Assembly (NCBI GenBank): GCA_900471925.1
Contig: UCGV01000026.1
Coordinates: 1 to 64,000, forward strand
DNA: 64,000 nt
Source of the DNA: Hyphomicrobiales bacterium
Lineage (GTDB): Bacteria; Pseudomonadota; Alphaproteobacteria; Rhizobiales; Rhizobiaceae
Direction: 5' to 3'
Part shown: positions 15,978 through 24,880 of the stretch, piece by piece
How positions within the stretch are numbered: the stretch's first letter is position 1
How the letters are laid out: each line of letters opens with the position of its first letter
The notes under the pieces: model-generated
Databases searched by the model: none
What the model was told of the DNA's origin: nothing
The model's input: the letters and a program-made list of their open reading frames with translations, nothing else
Position numbers and translations under genes: made by a program

Positions 15978-17342
15978 TCACACCTTCGACAATAGCGGCC
16001 CCAGTGCCTCCGCCATCGTGGGATGGGCGAAGATCGCGTCGCGCAGCACCTGATAGCGCATTTCGGCCAGCATCGCGGTCTGCACCGTTGCGATGATTTC
16101 GCTGGCGTCGGGGCCGAGCATGGCAAAGCCGAGGATGCAATCGTCCTTGCCGATCAGCACCTTCATGAAGCCGCGCGTCTCCGACATCGTGCGCGCCCGC
16201 AGGATGCCTTTCACCGGATGCCTGGCCACCCGCACCGGGATGTTCTGCGCCTTCGCCTCGTTCTCGCTGAGGCCGACCCGGCCGAGCTGCGGATCGGTAA
16301 ACAGGCAGGACGGGATCAGCCGATCCACCTTCGAGCGGTTTCCGCCGGCGAGATTGTCGCGGATGATGCGGAAGTCGTCGAAGGCGGCATGTGTGAATTC
16401 AGGGCTTCCGGCACTTTCGCCCATTGCCCAGGTGCCGGCAGCATCGGTTTCGAGACGATCGTTGACGGCGATGTAGCCGCGCTCGTCCAGCCTCACGCCG
16501 GCAAGCTCGAGGCCGATACCGCCGGTATTCGGCGTGCGGCCGGCCGCGACCAGGATATCCGTGGCCTCGATGACGCCATCGTCGGTCTCGACCGTCACCC
16601 TGTCCCCCGAGCGCCCCGCGACCCTCGTCACTTTCGTATTCAGCCGTATGGCGACACCCTCTGCGCGCAGCAAGCCTGTCAGCTCTTCCGCGATGTCGGC
16701 ATCTTCCCGGCTGAGGATTTGCGACCCGCGTTCAAGGATGGTGACCTCGGCTCCGAAGCGGCGATAGGCCTGCGCCATTTCAAGCGCAACATAACCGCCG
16801 CCGAGAACCACGAGATGGCCCGGCAGCCGGCCGAGCTCGAGGATTTCCACATGCGTCATCGGCTTGGCGGCCGCAAGCCCAGGCACATCGGGAATAGTGG
16901 CGTGGGTGCCGACATTGATGAACATCTGATCGCCGCTGATGGTGGCCGTGCCGCCGGCATTGAGCGTAACCTCCACCGTCCTCGGCGCCTTGAAGCGGGC
17001 ATGGCCCATGATGAGCGCGACGCCACTCTGCCTGAAGAGATCGAGATGCGTGGCAACAAGGCCATCCACCATCTCCCGCTTGCGGGCGAGCACCCTCGCC
17101 ATGTCGATGCGGACAGGGCCGGTGATCGAGCCGAACGCCTCACTGTGCCGCACGATATGCGCCACCTCAGCGCTCCAGATCTCGTTCTTGCTCGGCAGGC
17201 AGTTCGTGTTCGGACAGGAGCCGCCGATCAGCTTGCGCTCGACGACAGCGACCCGCTTGCCCGATTTGCCGAGATGCCAGGCCAGATATTTCCCGGCCTC
17301 GCCGCTTCCGACGATGAGTGCATCGTAATGTTCCGCCAGCAT
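15978..17342 (-). CDS. class-I pyridine nucleotide-disulfide oxidoreductase (mercuric-reductase-like)
   Basis: A 454-residue FAD enzyme. The N-terminal FAD loop is LIVGSGEAGKYLAWHLGKSG (about residues 9-28), followed by the redox disulfide motif GGSCPNTNCLPSKN (Cys about 44 and 49), a variant of GGxCxNxGCxPSK. A second dinucleotide loop, VLGGGYVALEMAQAYRRFG (about 173-191), binds NAD(P)H, and GRTPNTGGIGLE precedes the second FAD contact. The dimer domain lacks the C-terminal HAHPTLSE His-Glu pair in usual form but has FAHPTMAEAL. It also lacks the extra N-terminal heavy-metal domain of true MerA. The electron acceptor is unknown. Confidence 0.88.
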   Translation of the reverse strand: MLAEHYDALIVGSGEAGKYLAWHLGKSGKRVAVVERKLIGGSCPNTNCLPSKNEIWSAEVAHIVRHSEAFGSITGPVRIDMARVLARKREMVDGLVATHLDLFRQSGVALIMGHARFKAPRTVEVTLNAGGTATISGDQMFINVGTHATIPDVPGLAAAKPMTHVEILELGRLPGHLVVLGGGYVALEMAQAYRRFGAEVTILERGSQILSREDADIAEELTGLLRAEGVAIRLNTKVTRVAGRSGDRVTVETDDGVIEATDILVAAGRTPNTGGIGLELAGVRLDERGYIAVNDRLETDAAGTWAMGESAGSPEFTHAAFDDFRIIRDNLAGGNRSKVDRLIPSCLFTDPQLGRVGLSENEAKAQNIPVRVARHPVKGILRARTMSETRGFMKVLIGKDDCILGFAMLGPDASEIIATVQTAMLAEMRYQVLRDAIFAHPTMAEALGPLLSKV

Positions 17343-17485
17343 ATGACCTCCTGAGACATTCGGCCCGAAAATGCCCCGGATAGGCGGGTCACATCCTCGG
17401 AGGGGATGTCACGAGCAAAGATCACGCAGACGGCAGGCGCCAGGAAATCGGCGTAAAATCAGGATAAATTCAGTGAAACAACCGG

Positions 17486-17728
17486 TCAGGCGTCGTCGAC
17501 GACTTCGGTCTCGGGCCGGTCCTGGCCGCTCGCATGTTCCGTGCGCCAGCTACCGTCGGGAAGCTGGTAGAGGATTTCGGCATCGCGTCCCTCGAGATGC
17601 TGCCGCTGCGCGGCGGACTTGGCGGCCCTGAGCGCCGAGGCGTGATCCGCAAAGGTCTCCGACCAGACCTCGTTCAGATGATATCCATATCCGCCGTCAT
17701 GCGGACCGACGTGATAGCTCAGCTTCAT
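17486..17728 (-). CDS. small DUF2188-like protein
   Basis: An 80-residue soluble protein. It starts MKLSYHVGPHDGGYGYHLNEVWSETF and has an AL-rich helix (SALRAAKSAAQRQHLEGRD). Aromatic and charged residues follow (ILYQLPDGSWRTEHASG). The YHVGPHDGGYGY..L and ILYQ.PDG.WR.E pattern is like small DUF2188-type proteins of unknown role. ATG 17728 follows AAGGAGACGAT; longer readings to 17827 have no signal. Confidence 0.7.
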   Translation of the reverse strand: MKLSYHVGPHDGGYGYHLNEVWSETFADHASALRAAKSAAQRQHLEGRDAEILYQLPDGSWRTEHASGQDRPETEVVDDA

Positions 17729-17931
17729 ATCGTCTCCTTGTGCAGGGCCTGGTAAGACTGTGTCATGCAAATTCGGGCATCGCAGCCCGGTCATGAAACA
17801 TCTGCGGCAAAAGCCATCCCACCGCAATATCAGTATCGGCGACCGGCATGTGATCTACACCATAGTATAGGTATCGCGCTGCACGGGATGCAGCGACATT
17901 CCCACAACCTGTGGACCCTGGAGATGACGAC

Positions 17932-18414
17932 ATGACCGGACTGGCCGCTTTCACCTTATTCCATGTGCTTCTCACCCTCGTACAGATCGTTGCCGGCATC
18001 GCCCTGTTCTCGCAGGTGCTGAACCGCCGCATATCGAAATCGACAGTCACCATCTTCCTCGTGGCAACAGCGGGCAACCTGATCACCGGTTTCCTGTTCC
18101 CCTTCCACGGCGTCACCCCCGCAATCGTCATCGGCATCCTCAACATGGTGATCCTGATCGCCACCGCCGCCGCCTGGCTGCGCCATAGCGCCAGCCGCCT
18201 GTGGTCGGCGGTCTTCATCTTCGGCGCGCTGCTGCTCCTCTATTTCGACTGTCTGGTGCTGATCGTGCAGTCGTTCCAGAAAGTGCCGGCGCTGAACGCA
18301 CTCGCCCCCACAGGCGGCGAGCCTGCGGTGGTCGTGTCGCAGGTGGTGCTGCTGGCGGTTGCTCTCTTCCTCGGTTACCAGTGTTTTCGGCGGGTGCGGG
18401 AAGTCGCTGTGTGA
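17932..18414 (+). CDS. four-TM membrane protein
   Basis: A 160-residue protein that is almost entirely hydrophobic, with four membrane segments (about residues 5-28, 37-55, 62-85, 92-118) and a last one near 135-155. A polar loop KSTVTIF begins segment two. Rhizobial genomes contain many such short four-TM proteins without assigned role. ATG 17932 is preferred over GTG 17911 for TGGAG at eight bases. Function unknown. Confidence 0.72.
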   Translation: MTGLAAFTLFHVLLTLVQIVAGIALFSQVLNRRISKSTVTIFLVATAGNLITGFLFPFHGVTPAIVIGILNMVILIATAAAWLRHSASRLWSAVFIFGALLLLYFDCLVLIVQSFQKVPALNALAPTGGEPAVVVSQVVLLAVALFLGYQCFRRVREVAV

Positions 18415-19008
18415 TTGCTGACTGTCGCGGAACTTAGAACTGTCAGTTATGTCTTCGAACGCTGCGCTGATCGCAGGTTAACGGCTTGATCTGGCGGTCC
18501 CATACCGCTTGCCCCTGGGTCGAGCCACGGGTCTCAACCCGTCCTGCGCGCCCCGTTGACGCGAGCGACGTGGCAGACGGCGCCTTTGAGAGTGCGGAAA
18601 CGGCACGGCCTATCCTCTTTCTGTAGACCAGGCGTACCTGCTCCACACCGCCACAAACCACTTGCAGCCTCGCACGAATAGCACCCAAGGCAGACGCTCG
18701 GGACAAGCCCGAGCATGACGGCAGAGGACTCCAGCGGCCTCGGTGGCTTAAGCCCCCCTCGACGTCATGTCAGGCCTTGCGCCGAGGATCTGCCACGCAC
18801 CCACAAACGCAACCTCTCCGGCCGCTCCCGACACACCGCCCGAGTCCGCCCCGTCCTCGCCCTCCGGCACCCGAAATAAACTTTTTTCCACAATCCACCC
18901 TCCACACGAAAACCTATTTCCCCACAGCCCCATCGAAGCAAACGTCTTCCGGTTTAAACATCATAAAATTTATAGATTATATTGCCTGAACATATCAGGA
19001 GGATTTCC
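18415..19008. other. 594-base intergenic region with REP pair and AT-rich promoter region
   Basis: No convincing gene. Bases 18693-18794 hold a REP-like inverted pair. Bases 18945-18990 are sharply AT-rich (ATAAAATTTATAGATTATA) just upstream of the redoxin start and probably contain its promoter. Confidence 0.5.
18693..18794. repeat. inverted pair of rhizobial REP-like palindromes
   Basis: Copy one 18693-18719 (GCTCGGGACAAGCCCGAGC) and copy two 18761-18794 (GTCATGTCAGGCCTTGCGCC..). Copy two belongs to the asymmetric TCAGG variant of the repeat. Confidence 0.7.
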
Positions 19009-19596
19009 ATGCCCAAGACAGCGTCCAATTCCATCGAGCTCGGCACCCGCGCGGCGGACTTCATCCTGCCGGATGCCAGGGGCGTGCTGCACAAGCTCTC
19101 GGATTTCGATGGCACGCCGGCCCTGCTCGTCGCCTTCATTTCCAATCGCTGCCCCTTCGTGCAACTGATCCGCAACGATCTCGCAGCTTTCGCCCGTGAG
19201 TATGAATCCAGGGGCCTGCGCGTCATCGCCATCAACAGCAACGATGCCGAGGCCCATCCCGAAGAAAGCCTTGCCGCCGTCGGCCATGAAGCCGAAGCGA
19301 TCGGCTATACCTTCCCCTATCTGAAGGATGAGGCGCAGACAGTCGCGAAAGCCTATGGCGCCGCCTGCACGCCGGACCTCTTCCTCTTCGATGGCGCCCG
19401 CAAGCTCGCCTATCACGGCCAGTTCGACGATGCCCGCCCGGGCAACGGCAAGCCGGTCACCGGCAAGGATCTTCGCGCTGCGGCTGACGCGGTTCTCGCC
19501 GGCGCCAAGCCCGTGCTCGAACAGACCCCGTCGATCGGCTGCAATATCAAGTGGACCGCAGGCAACGAGCCCTCCTGGTTCTCCAACGCTGCCTGA
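19009..19596 (+). CDS. thioredoxin-like redoxin (AhpC/TSA-like fold)
   Basis: A 195-residue thioredoxin-fold protein. After LGTRAADFILPDARG (typical redoxin start), residues about 48-53 read NRCPFV, the single-cysteine NxCPFV motif of a bacterial redoxin family usually annotated thioredoxin family protein. A second cysteine lies in AACTPDLFLFD (about 124). The C-terminal SIGCNIKWTAGNEP is also conserved in that family. ATG 19009 follows CAGGAGGATTTCC. It precedes the flavoprotein/ferredoxin/ABC operon but is separated from it by a strong hairpin at 19602. It may supply reductant or peroxide protection, which is inferred from context only. Confidence 0.85.
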   Translation: MPKTASNSIELGTRAADFILPDARGVLHKLSDFDGTPALLVAFISNRCPFVQLIRNDLAAFAREYESRGLRVIAINSNDAEAHPEESLAAVGHEAEAIGYTFPYLKDEAQTVAKAYGAACTPDLFLFDGARKLAYHGQFDDARPGNGKPVTGKDLRAAADAVLAGAKPVLEQTPSIGCNIKWTAGNEPSWFSNAA

Positions 19597-19601
19597 TGTC
19601 C

Positions 19602-19634
19602 AGCGCGGCAGCCCTCCTGCTGCCGCGCTCTTTT
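19602..19634 (+). terminator. intrinsic terminator after the redoxin gene
   Basis: AGCGCGGCAG and CTGCCGCGCT form a perfect ten-base stem with an eight-base loop, followed by CTTTT. It lies six bases after the redoxin stop and 23 before the flavoprotein start, so downstream transcription needs read-through or a promoter inside the gap. Confidence 0.75.
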
Positions 19635-19656
19635 ACCATCACCTAGAGATTTTCTG

Positions 19657-21288
19657 ATGTCGCTGAAGCGTAACGACTTGGCGGGCAGCGGCCCGCTGCA
19701 TCTGCAAACGGACGTGCTCGTCATCGGTGGCGGGCCGGCCGGTGCCTGGGCTGCCTTGTCGGCGGCGCAGAATGGCGCCCGCGTCGTGCTTGCCGACAAG
19801 GGCTATCTCGGCACCAGCGGCGCCACCGCCCCGTCGAATACCGGTACATGGCTGGTGCCGCCGGGTGACAACCGCGCCCAGGTCGTCGAGCGCCGCTGGC
19901 AGCGCACCGGCAATCTCGCCGACCAGCGCTGGATGCTGCGCACCGTCGATCAGGCCTATGAAAACCTGCTGAAGCTTGCCGAATGGGGTTATCCCTTCCC
20001 CGATGACGAGGATGGCAAGCTTTATATCGCCAATCTGCGCGGCCCCGATTACATGGCCTTCATGCGCCGCCGGGTGCTGAAGGCCGGCATCACCGTTCTC
20101 GATCACCACCCGGCCCTCGAACTCTATTTCGATGGCGAAGCCGTCACCGGTGCGGCCGGTATCGACCGCCAGCGCGGCCGCGACTGGCGCGTCGATGCCG
20201 GCGCCGTGGTGCTGGCAACGGGCGGCTGCGCCTTCCATGAGCGCATCCTCGGTGCTGCGGCGCTGACCGGCGACGGCCACCTGATGGCGGCAGAAGCCGG
20301 CGCCAGCCTCTCCGGCATGGAATTCACCGGCAAATATACGCTCGCCCCCTATGGGTCCTCGCTCAACAAGGGCCTGCCCTTCCGCTGGGCCTCCTTCTTT
20401 CGCGAGGATGGCACGCCGATCCTCGACAGCGACGGCAACCACCTGCAGAACGGCATCGGCGAGCGCGAAAAGGAAATCGCCAAGGCGATGATCGAAGCCC
20501 CCGTCTATGCCGTGCTCGATCAGGCCGAACCCGCCCTGCAGGACTGGCTGCGCCGCGGCCAGCCGAACTGTTTCGTTCCCTATGACCGCTCGCCGGTCGA
20601 TCCATTCAGCCAGATGTTCCGCGTCACCTTCCGCGCCGAAGGCACCGTGCGCGGCACCGGTGGCATCCGCATCGCCACATCCGATTGCGGCACCGATGTG
20701 CAGGGCCTCTATGTCGCCGGCGATGCCGCAAGCCGCGAAGCGCTCGCGGGCGCCACATCCGGCGGCGGCGGACCCAACTCCTCCTGGGCGATCGCCAGCG
20801 GCTGGTGGTCCGGCCAGGGTGCGGCGGGTCATGCCAAACGCCGAGGCGACAAGGCCTTCCGCGCCAATTCCAGCCCGCTCGGCCAGGCGGGCCTGCGCCC
20901 CGGCGGCACGGCGAAACCATCGCTGACGCCGAAGGATGTGATCGACAGCGTGCGCGCCGAAGTCACGCCGCTGGAGAAGAACTATTTCCGCGAAGGCACC
21001 CGCCTGCAGGCAAGCCAGGACAAGCTCGACACACTCTGGGCCGATGTCAGAAACCACCTTTCCGGCACCGGCCTCGACAGGCTGAAAGCCCGCGAGGCAG
21101 CCGCCATTGCCGCCCACGGCCGCTGGTCGCTCGCCTCCGCACTTGCCCGCAAGGAAAGCCGCGGCATGCACCGCCGTTCGGATTTCAAGGGCAACGACCC
21201 GGCCTTCGCCCATTCCATCACCGTGCGCGGCGTCGATGACATCGCGGTCTCATCCGTATCAGAAGCCCGACAGGAGATCGCGTCATGA
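19657..21288 (+). CDS. FAD-binding oxidoreductase, fumarate-reductase/AprA-like flavoprotein
   Basis: A 543-residue flavoprotein. Residues about 18-50 form the FAD loop (VLVIGGGPAGAWAALSAAQ followed by VVLADKGYLGTSGATAPS). GAVVLATGGCAFH near residue 185 and TGDGHLMAAEAGASL near 205 are typical of the fumarate reductase/succinate dehydrogenase/adenylylsulfate reductase A group. LYVAGDAASREALAGAT near 350 is the second FAD contact. The C-terminal helical domain is present. The next gene, a 2[4Fe-4S] ferredoxin, overlaps by four bases (ATGA). The pair thus mimics AprAB organisation and should act as an oxidoreductase on a compound imported by the linked ABC transporter. The substrate, possibly an organosulfur compound, is unproven. 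Confidence 0.82.
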   Translation: MSLKRNDLAGSGPLHLQTDVLVIGGGPAGAWAALSAAQNGARVVLADKGYLGTSGATAPSNTGTWLVPPGDNRAQVVERRWQRTGNLADQRWMLRTVDQAYENLLKLAEWGYPFPDDEDGKLYIANLRGPDYMAFMRRRVLKAGITVLDHHPALELYFDGEAVTGAAGIDRQRGRDWRVDAGAVVLATGGCAFHERILGAAALTGDGHLMAAEAGASLSGMEFTGKYTLAPYGSSLNKGLPFRWASFFREDGTPILDSDGNHLQNGIGEREKEIAKAMIEAPVYAVLDQAEPALQDWLRRGQPNCFVPYDRSPVDPFSQMFRVTFRAEGTVRGTGGIRIATSDCGTDVQGLYVAGDAASREALAGATSGGGGPNSSWAIASGWWSGQGAAGHAKRRGDKAFRANSSPLGQAGLRPGGTAKPSLTPKDVIDSVRAEVTPLEKNYFREGTRLQASQDKLDTLWADVRNHLSGTGLDRLKAREAAAIAAHGRWSLASALARKESRGMHRRSDFKGNDPAFAHSITVRGVDDIAVSSVSEARQEIAS

Positions 21289-21611
21289 TCGAAGTCGTCT
21301 CCGAAAGCCGCTGCGTGGAATGCGATATCTGCGTGAAGGTCTGCCCCGCCAATGTCTTCGACGCGACCGATGGCGTGCCCGTCATCGCCCGCCAGGATGA
21401 CTGCCAGACCTGCTTCCTCTGCGAGATCTACTGTCCGACCGACGCGCTCTATGTCGCCGAGCGGGCCGATGGTCCGCTGTCGATATCAGAGGCTGAAGTG
21501 GAAGGGCGCAATCTCTTCGGCAGCTATTCCCGCGCGCTCGGCTGGAAGCGCGGCAAGCCAGGCGGATCGCAACTCGATCCCACCCACCGCATCCGCGTTG
21601 CTCAGGTCTGA
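21285..21611 (+). CDS. 2[4Fe-4S] ferredoxin, AprB-like partner
   Basis: A 108-residue iron-sulfur protein. Two clusters are coordinated by CVECDICVKVCP (about residues 10-21) and CQTCFLCEIYCP (about 42-53). The tail after residue 60 (RNLFGSYSRALGWKRG) is unlike ordinary ferredoxins and may contact the flavoprotein. Its ATG overlaps the flavoprotein stop, implying a stoichiometric complex. Electrons probably pass between FAD and these clusters. The natural donor or acceptor is not visible in the window. Confidence 0.88.
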   Translation: MIEVVSESRCVECDICVKVCPANVFDATDGVPVIARQDDCQTCFLCEIYCPTDALYVAERADGPLSISEAEVEGRNLFGSYSRALGWKRGKPGGSQLDPTHRIRVAQV

Positions 21612-21622
21612 AAGGAAATATC

Positions 21623-22459
21623 ATGGACCGCATCACCGTCACCGATGTCCGCAAGACCTTCCAGCTGAAACCCGGCCAGACCGTCACGATCGATGGCCGC
21701 CCTTCGGACCGCGTCACGGTCTTGAACGGTATAGACCTCACCATCCGCAAGGGCGAATTCATCACCCTCGTCGGCCCGAGCGGCAGCGGCAAATCCGTGC
21801 TGCTCGACATCATCGGCGGCCTCACCGAAGCCTCCGATGGCATCGTCCGGATCGATGGCAAGCACATCGTCAAGCCGGACCCGAAGACCGGCTACGTTTT
21901 CCAGCAATATGCGCTCTTTCCCTGGCGCACTGCTCTCGCCAATATCGAATATGCGCTTGAGGTCCACGGCGTTCCCAAGCGCGAGCGTACGGAAAAGGCG
22001 CGCTACTTCCTCTCCCTCTTCGGCCTCTCCGGTTTCGAGGATCGTTTCCCCAACCAGCTCTCCGGCGGCATGCAGCAGCGCGTGGCGATTGCGCGTGCGC
22101 TCGCAACCGACCCCGAAGTCCTGCTGATGGACGAGCCCTTCGCGGCCCTTGATGCCCAGACCCGCGAGATCCTGCAGACCGAGCTTCTGCGCATCTGGGA
22201 AAAGATCAACACGACCGTCGTCTTCGTCACCCACTCGATCGACGAGGCGATCTACCTCGCCGACCGCATCGTCGTCATGACGGCGCGCCCCGGCACGGTG
22301 AAGGAAATCATCGAGATCGACCTGCCGCGCCCGCGCGACGGCGATATCCGCGCCAGCGCTGAGTTCAACGCCCATCGCGGCCGCGTCTGGGAGGCGCTGC
22401 GCGACGAGGTGAACAAGGCCCAGAAAGACTGGGCGCTCTCGCCCGCCTATGCCCACTGA
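21623..22459 (+). CDS. ABC transporter ATP-binding protein, SsuB/TauB/NrtD family
   Basis: A 278-residue ATPase. Walker A GPSGSGKSVLLD (about residues 50-61), Q-loop FQQYALFPWRT (about 95-105), signature LSGGMQQRVAIARAL (about 146-160), Walker B VLLMDEPFAALD (about 168-179) and switch His in VTHSIDEA. The FPW after the Q-loop and the overall length place it in the nitrate/sulfonate/taurine uptake group. It energises the permease encoded next. An N-terminal KTFQLKPGQTVTIDGRPSDR insertion before the usual VLNGI is unusual. RBS AAAGGAAATATC. Part of the operon 19657-24390. Confidence 0.92.
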   Translation: MDRITVTDVRKTFQLKPGQTVTIDGRPSDRVTVLNGIDLTIRKGEFITLVGPSGSGKSVLLDIIGGLTEASDGIVRIDGKHIVKPDPKTGYVFQQYALFPWRTALANIEYALEVHGVPKRERTEKARYFLSLFGLSGFEDRFPNQLSGGMQQRVAIARALATDPEVLLMDEPFAALDAQTREILQTELLRIWEKINTTVVFVTHSIDEAIYLADRIVVMTARPGTVKEIIEIDLPRPRDGDIRASAEFNAHRGRVWEALRDEVNKAQKDWALSPAYAH

Positions 22460-22473
22460 AGGGAAGAAAGCTC

Positions 22474-23328
22474 ATGGCCTACGTCTCCGATAAACCCGCC
22501 TTCGGCGCCAGCCTCGCTTCCCGCAAGGAGAAGGCTGCGCCGCGGGCAAAACGCCGCTTCGAATTCGGCGCGGCCACCTATGGCCTGCCGCTGATGGTCG
22601 TCTTCTTCGGCCTCTGGGAGATCGCCCCTCGCCTCGGCTGGCTGAACCGCATCTTCTTCCCGCCGCTCAGCGAAGTGCTGGAAGCCTGGTACGCGATGCT
22701 GCTCGACGGCACGCTCTCGGCCAATATCGGCATCAGCCTTGAGCGCGCCGCGATCGGCTTCCTGCTTGCCGTCATCGTCGCCGTGCCGCTTGGCTTCCTC
22801 ATGGGCCGCTATACGCTGTTCGAAAAGGTCTCCGACCTGCTCGTGCAGACGCTGCGCAACACCTCGCAATTCGCCCTGCTGCCGGTCTTCATCCTGCTGC
22901 TCGGCATCGGCGAAGCATCGAAGATCGCCATCTGCTTCTATTCATCGGTCTTCTTCCTGCTGATCAACACGATCTCGGGCGTCAAGTCGGTCGATCCGCT
23001 GCTTTTGAAAGCTGCGCGCTCGATGGGCACGTCCGATCTCGACATGTTCCGCAAGGTCATCCTGCCGGCAAGCATTCCCTCCATCGTCTCGGGCATGCGC
23101 CTTGCCGTCAAATCCTCGATCTTCGCCGTCATCGGCGCCGAGATGCTCGCCGCCAAATCCGGCCTCGGATTCCTCATCCAGCAGTCGCAGCTGATGATGG
23201 AAACGGCGGACATGTATGCCGGCATCATCACCATGACCGCGATCGGCCTGCTCGTGAATTACCTGCTCGTCTGGTTCGAGCGCTGGGCAACCGCCTGGAA
23301 GGGCAGTTCCGAAATCTCCCACAACTGA
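22474..23328 (+). CDS. ABC transporter permease, SsuC/TauC family
   Basis: A 284-residue inner-membrane permease with about six membrane segments. The cytoplasmic coupling loop is visible as KAARSMGTSDLDMFRKVILPASIPSIVSG (in short: SMGTSDLDMFRKVILPAS, about residues 178-195), matching the binding-protein-dependent permease signature. The N-terminus FEFGAATYGLPLMVVFFGLWE starts the first segment. It works as a homodimer with the ATPase encoded 14 bases upstream, for aliphatic sulfonate, taurine or nitrate-type substrates. Substrate not determinable here. Confidence 0.92.
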   Translation: MAYVSDKPAFGASLASRKEKAAPRAKRRFEFGAATYGLPLMVVFFGLWEIAPRLGWLNRIFFPPLSEVLEAWYAMLLDGTLSANIGISLERAAIGFLLAVIVAVPLGFLMGRYTLFEKVSDLLVQTLRNTSQFALLPVFILLLGIGEASKIAICFYSSVFFLLINTISGVKSVDPLLLKAARSMGTSDLDMFRKVILPASIPSIVSGMRLAVKSSIFAVIGAEMLAAKSGLGFLIQQSQLMMETADMYAGIITMTAIGLLVNYLLVWFERWATAWKGSSEISHN

Positions 23329-23355
23329 ATTCCACGTTTCCAAAGGGGACATCAC

Positions 23356-24390
23356 ATGACACGCTTCAACCCATCCATCCTGCGCCGCACGGTGCTCTCG
23401 GGCCTCGCGGCCCTCGCATTCGGCAGCGCCGCGCTGACCGGCCCGGCCCTTGCCGAAGACAAGCCCGATGTCATCCGCATCGGCAGCACGGCTCCCGGCC
23501 ACCTGAAATTCATCCTCGAGCGCCAGAGCGGCTCGCTCGCCAAGGAGTTCGAAAAGGACGGCATCAAGGTCGAGTTCATCGCCTTCACCAATGGCGGCTC
23601 GGAAGCGACCACGGCACTTGCCACGGGTGCTGTCGAATTCATCTATACCGGCAACAACCCGGCGCTGCGCGTTGCCGCCGCCGGTGCTGACGTGAAGGTG
23701 ATCGGCCTCTCCAGCTTCGTCAAGGAAAACGGCTCGGCCATCATCGTGAAGGCGGATTCGCCGATCAAGTCGATCGCCGATCTCAAGGGCAAGAAGGTCG
23801 CCTATCTCACCGGCACAGTGCGCCACTCCACCTTCGCCAAGGCGCTGAAGTCGGTTGGCCTGTCGCTCAATGACGTGGAATCCCTCAACCTCGCCTTCGA
23901 TGCGTCAGGCCCGGCGCTGGTGCGCGGCGATGTCGATGCCGTTGTCGAAAGCGGCGATGTCGCCGCCAAGCTCGTCGATACCGGTGAGGCCCGCGTCATC
24001 CTCGATGCCTCCTCGCATCCGGAATGGTCGGCCCCCTTCCTGATCTCCGCCAATGGCGAGTTCGTGCGCAGGTATCCCGATCTCGTCAAGCGCCTGCTCA
24101 AGGTCGATATCGAAACCGCGCGCTGGGCCGATGCCCATCCGGAAGAGACGATCAAGATCTTCGTCGATGAGACCAAGTCCTCGGAAAAGTCGGTCCGCCA
24201 GACCTATCACGACAATGTCTTCTACCAGGACCCGAAGATCACCCCGGAAGCACTCGCTTCGCTGAAGAGCGAGGAACAGTTCATGGCCGACGCCAAGCTG
24301 CTCAAGGGCTCGGTCGATTACGACAAGTGGATCGACACCAGCTTCCTCGACGCCGCCTACAAGGAAGTCGACGCCACCAAGTCGAACTGA
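23356..24390 (+). CDS. ABC transporter substrate-binding protein, SsuA/TauA-like
   Basis: A 344-residue periplasmic binding protein. A signal peptide with twin arginine-like RRTVLSGLAALAFGSAALTG ends at ALAED (about residue 33). The mature part has IRIGSTAPGHLKFILERQSGSL, FTNGGSEATTAL and AVEFIYTGNNPALRVA, the usual form of sulfonate/taurine-binding proteins (NMT1/SsuA-like). The C-terminal SVDYDKWIDTSFL is typical too. It completes the ABC system and would determine what the linked flavoprotein acts on. RBS AAGGGGACATCAC. Confidence 0.9.
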   Translation: MTRFNPSILRRTVLSGLAALAFGSAALTGPALAEDKPDVIRIGSTAPGHLKFILERQSGSLAKEFEKDGIKVEFIAFTNGGSEATTALATGAVEFIYTGNNPALRVAAAGADVKVIGLSSFVKENGSAIIVKADSPIKSIADLKGKKVAYLTGTVRHSTFAKALKSVGLSLNDVESLNLAFDASGPALVRGDVDAVVESGDVAAKLVDTGEARVILDASSHPEWSAPFLISANGEFVRRYPDLVKRLLKVDIETARWADAHPEETIKIFVDETKSSEKSVRQTYHDNVFYQDPKITPEALASLKSEEQFMADAKLLKGSVDYDKWIDTSFLDAAYKEVDATKSN

Positions 24391-24421
24391 CCGGCAAGGC
24401 GGAAACTCCGCCCCTCTCCTG

Positions 24422-24659
24422 CGTCATGCTCGGGCTCGTCCCGAGCATCTGCGACAGTGGACATATGCCGCCAGGTGAAAGATGGCATTCGGTGGGCCAG
24501 GCCTATGAACGACCTCGCCGCATTCATGTCATCTGGTTCGGAATCGTCCCAAACATGGCAGCCACAGCAGATCCTGGGGACAGGCCCTGACATGACGTCG
24601 AGAATGGATGCAGGCCGCCCACCCCTCCTCCGTCGTATCAGGGCTTGTCCCGGGCATAT
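24422..24659. repeat. three REP-like palindromes
   Basis: Copies at 24422-24452 (GTCATGCTCGGGCTCG..), 24567-24599 (reverse orientation, ..GGACAGGCCCTGACATG) and 24631-24659 (degenerate, GGGCTTGTCCCGGGCAT). They fill most of the 490-base gap after the ABC operon; 24660-24880 shows no gene. Confidence 0.7.
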
Positions 24660-24880
24660 TTCGTCAGCAGATTCGAAGTCCTCGGCCCAAAAAAGCGCCC
24701 CGCGATACACGGTAAATCCATACCGCCAAAGGTACCCCCAGGTAAAAGCGCCTTCCTCCACGTATATACCTGTAAACAACGGTGTATTTACGCCCCTACT
24801 TACTGTTGCGTACTTCCGTGTCACCCGCAAAGAGCCTAAACTTCAGCCCGCACTAAAATGCCAGGACGGGGAGTATGGGC

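Noticed and set aside
18443..18716. Minus-strand frames in the gap before the redoxin gene
   Set aside because: No start signal, run into a REP palindrome and show no domain; treated as non-coding.
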